Assembly: GCF_038396675.1 (NCBI RefSeq)
Contig: NC_088921.1
Location: 31,905,001 to 31,969,000, forward strand
DNA from: Hydra vulgaris
Lineage: Eukaryota; Cnidaria; Hydrozoa; Anthoathecata; Hydridae
Length of the DNA stretch: 64,000 bases
Reading direction: 5' to 3'
Positions 61,362 through 64,000 of the stretch are shown here, in pieces. The stretch's first letter is position 1, and each line of letters begins with the position of its first letter. A model generated the notes under the pieces. The model saw only the letters and a list, made by a program, of their open reading frames with translations, was not told the origin of the DNA and did no database searches. A program made the position numbers and the translations under genes.

Positions 61362-61800
61362 GGGGCGGACGCAGGTTTTTAATTTCCCCCGTCAAAAAAA
61401 TGCGCCTTACGCCATGTTGTAAGTGACGCAACTACGCCCACAAAGCAAATAGAAAAAATGGGGGGGGGGGGGGAAGGAAGGGCGGATCCCAACCATGTAG
61501 TAAAGGGGGGTGGGCAAATTTTTCTTTTCGTTCGATCCAAACGATTAAAGGGGGCGATATACAGGTTTAACAGGTTTACAGATTTACAGGTTTAACGATT
61601 TTTATACAGGCAAGGCCAAAAAAAAGAACTTAGACTACACAATTTTATGCCACTTTTAAACAGCATACCAAATTTACTTACGTTTTTACAAAATGTTATT
61701 ATAAAAAAAAACATTTAAGGGGGGCCATCGCTCCCATAGCCTGCCCCCTATGTATCCCCTAAATCCTCCTGCCTTTGGGCTAAAGGATTTAAAGGGATTT
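61362..61800. repeat. GC-rich repeat with hAT-like left end
   Basis: Starts CAGGGGCGGACGCAGG, like the hAT MITE ends, right where the Penelope fragment breaks off. It contains G-runs (61459-61472), acaggttta repeats (61561-61600) and C-rich words near 61,735-61,770. No matching right end or duplication was found, so the element is incomplete or unrecognised. Confidence 0.45.
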
Positions 61801-61894
61801 TTTTTTTGCTATTTTGTTGAGAAGCCCATATCTTAGTTTTACTTTGAAACTTTTTTTATATATAAATATGTAATAAATATATAAACCAACAAAT

Positions 61895-61963
61895 GATTGT
61901 TTCGCCCAATATCAGGGCTCATCAGCATGTCTAGGAATATATTTATTCCGGACATGGACAATC
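61895..61963 (-). ncRNA. Hammerhead ribozyme motif
   Basis: A self-cleaving RNA fold with every core position present on the minus strand. Stem III GATTG (61963-61959) pairs with CAATC (61899-61895). UC (61958-61957) precedes the expected cleavage site. Stem I is CATGTC/GACATG, extended by GGAAT/ATTCC past a small internal loop and closed by six bases (61956-61926). The conserved CTGATGA is at 61925-61919. Stem II GCCC/GGGC has a seven-base loop (61918-61904), and GAAA is at 61903-61900. The internal loop in stem I and the large stem II loop could make the tertiary contact natural hammerheads use. Stem III is the open end. Hammerheads are known in Penelope-like elements and retrozymes; a Penelope fragment ends 540 bp away but lies on the other strand. 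Confidence 0.85.
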
Positions 61964-62515
61964 GGAGAAAGAAAAATTTAGCACTGAAAAGACAAAGACA
62001 AAAATACAAATGGATTTATATACATCATGAAATAAAAAGTTATATATATTCTTATATAACAAGATTAAAAAAAAAAAGACATACCAAGTTAAGTCTTAAC
62101 AACAAGAAAGAAGATCATTTTTGATCAAATAAAAAGAAAGCTAATGGTTTTAACAACTACAGTAAAAAACTGATTTAAATGGCACAAAAACTTATGAATG
62201 TTATTAGGTTGATTGAGAAAAAATTTATTGAAAATAATTTTTTTAATTTTTTATTTTGTCGCTAAATTAGAAAATGATATAAAGAGATGGTCAAAAAGAG
62301 ATGGTTAACGTTTGCCTGAACTTTGACCACTAATCATATAGCTAATCCCAAACAAAAGTATGGGGTTACATTTAACCCGTCCTGTTAAGGACACCATTGA
62401 AGTCTTTGCCTATTTGTTAGCTGTTATATGAAGAGAGGTGACAATAGACAAAAATTTCTAAAGTTGTTGGTGTGTATTAGAATAAACAGTATAGACACTA
62501 ATCATTGAAATCAAG
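61964..62515. other. Flank between ribozyme and hAT gene
   Basis: No gene. The right portion is probably the 3' non-coding part of the minus-strand hAT element. A 75-codon plus frame at 61897-62124 overlaps the ribozyme antisense and has no domain. Confidence 0.45.
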
Positions 62516-62519
62516 TCGT

Positions 62520-64000
62520 CTATTTTTTATAGAAAATCTATTGATAGCATTATCAATACAAGGAACAATTTCTTGATGGATATACATTAATGCCAAGTCG
62601 ATCTTCTGACATTGTTGTTCTCATATAGTCTTTTAACCGACGCATAACAGAAAAACTCCTCTCACACTCACATGAAGTAACAGGAAGTGTCCCAAGTATC
62701 CTTAAAGCTATCTTAATATTTTCAAATCCAGGAAATGATATCGATTTAAGAGTTAAAGATATATTGTCAGGAATAGTCCCAGAGAAACTTTCCCAGTATT
62801 TTTCCTAAAGAACCAGTTCCCCATTCAAGGCACTGATATAAGGGAAATTATCTATATAAAAATCACAGAATATTTCAAACTGCTTCCTCCAACACAATTG
62901 GGTTTTGGGTCTTTTAAGAAAAGAAATAATATTAAATGGAATAATTGATAACCCTTTATATGCAGCTACAGTTTCTGATTTAAATCTTGTAGATATAGAT
63001 GTAGATACATGATCTATAAGAGGGATAGTAACAGCTCTTTTAAAGTATTCTGAAACAGACTCTGATGGAACATTAAAACGATTTTTTTGAATAGAACAGG
63101 TTCTTGGTTTCAAAACAAAAATTTCAGTTTTACTTGAAAGCAAACATGCTGCTTCATAGTAGTTATTATGAAAACTATCTATATCATTTCTGATGGAAAT
63201 AAATATATTTTTAAGAGCTGTAATAAGATGCAAACCGTCTAAGATATCAACAGTTTTTGATTGCAGCAACCGAGTAACAGGTAAAGTAAAATCAAAGACA
63301 CGTGTTGTCACAACTAAAGTAAAGACAAATTGAAAAGTGCAAATGGAATTTAAAAAAGTAGAAGATTTGTTTTGTGTGTCTTTGTTAACAGAACTCTCAG
63401 GGGAAGCCATGATACATAAAGCATGGAAAATAGATAAATAATGCTCAAGAAAAGTGTTTAAACCATCTATACGCTCAATCCATCTAGTTCTACAGATATC
63501 TTTTAATTTTTTTTTATGCGCTTGAGGTTCACGCTCTAAAATGCTAGCTTCTAAAAACTTTTGTCTATTTTCTGAATAATTAAAAAAATAAGAAAGTTCG
63601 CGAACTTTATTAAAAACCTCTGAAACTAATAGGACATTACACGATTCACAAACTGATAAGTTCAGCCGATGGCTATGACAATGTGTATACAAAGCCTTTG
63701 AATTTATATTGAGAATCTGAGCAGAAAGACCATTTATGTACCCAGAGACAGAACTGGCTCCATCATATCCCTGACCCCTACAGTTTTTTATATCTAGATT
63801 TAAGTTGCTTACACAATTTAAAAGAACATTAAGCAAATCTTTTCCTTTAACTCCTTCATTACAATGAATAAATTGAATAAAGTCTTCTCTGATATTGAAA
63901 TCACTATCAACAAATCGTAAAACTAATGACATTTGCTCTTTAGTAGATGAGTCACAGGCTTCATCTGCAATTATTGAAAAAAAACATTTTTGCGAACTTC
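62520..64000 (-). pseudogene. hAT transposase (DUF4371 plus dimerisation domain), partial at window edge
   Basis: Open for 375 codons (63932-62805), and the frame continues upstream to the edge (SIIADEACDSSTKEQ at about 63,940-63,980, first acidic residue). Motifs: CRGQGYDGASSVSG (D57 of the ORF), ALYTHCHSHRLNLSVC, ICRTRWIERIDGL, and VAAYKGLSIIPFN. After an in-frame stop at 62805-62807 the reading continues with EKYWESFSGTIP and LGTLPVTSCECERSFSVMRR, then TTMSEDRL (62590-62700), the hAT C-terminal dimerisation region with the conserved E-R-x-F-S. One premature stop separates otherwise good sequence, so decay is recent. The 5' end, with any zinc finger, is outside the window. A host-domesticated ZMYM1/THAP0-like gene is possible but less likely given the stop. 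Confidence 0.8.

Overview
The window looks like a gene-poor, repeat-packed stretch of a metazoan genome. It is extremely AT-rich, with many long (TA)n tracts and almost no continuous coding sequence. The repeat mix (CR1/L2-like LINEs, BEL/Pao, Penelope-like elements, hAT, Tc1/mariner, pogo, P/THAP elements and tRNA-derived SINEs) and the codon bias fit a Hydra-like cnidarian. That assignment is inference from sequence style, not from a search. No bacterial operons, CRISPR arrays, rRNA genes or free-standing tRNA genes were seen.

Layout, left to right. 0-6 kb: a Tc1-like DD36E transposase relic, exons of a DUF4806-like protein, a THAP-finger relic, and the N-terminal part of a widespread unnamed TE-associated protein family. 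6.4-9.5 kb: a large inverted repeat whose inner ends run into (TA)n. 9.7-11.2 kb: a decayed P-like (THAP) element with 57-bp inverted ends. 13.3-18.3 kb: two decayed LINEs facing opposite ways; the second carries two small MITEs. 19.8-20.5 kb: a pogo-type MITE. 20.6-24.7 kb: a minus-strand BEL/Pao retrotransposon (Gag knuckle, protease, RT, RNase H, a deleted integrase, DUF5641). 24.9-26.3 kb: a hAT relic.

29.6-32.0 kb holds the only good candidate host gene, an uninterrupted 804-codon minus-strand ORF with a short RA/ubiquitin-like N-terminus resembling N-terminal RASSF proteins, a basic low-complexity middle and a C-terminal coiled coil. 32.8-35.0 kb is a Penelope-like element (RT plus GIY-YIG) flanked by inverted copies of its own 3' part. 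35.1-35.3 kb is a foldback MITE. 35.6-39.1 kb is a long-TIR element that contains an apparently intact pogo/Tigger transposon (2.9 kb, 556-aa DD35D transposase).

39-64 kb: a hAT/ZMYM1-like relic, a LINE with a hAT MITE and a tRNA-SINE nested in it, a perfect 69-bp hairpin, a rearranged Tc1 element framed by (TA)n and SINE copies, an unnamed TE-family relic, a 9x23-bp tandem repeat, a Penelope fragment holding a hAT MITE, a complete hammerhead ribozyme motif (61,895-61,963, minus strand), and a hAT transposase running off the right edge.

The strongest points for follow-up are the hammerhead ribozyme, the intact pogo element with its array of GATCC-type subterminal repeats, four clean target-site duplications that date nested insertions, and the recurring architecture of inverted-repeat elements bracketed by (TA)n.
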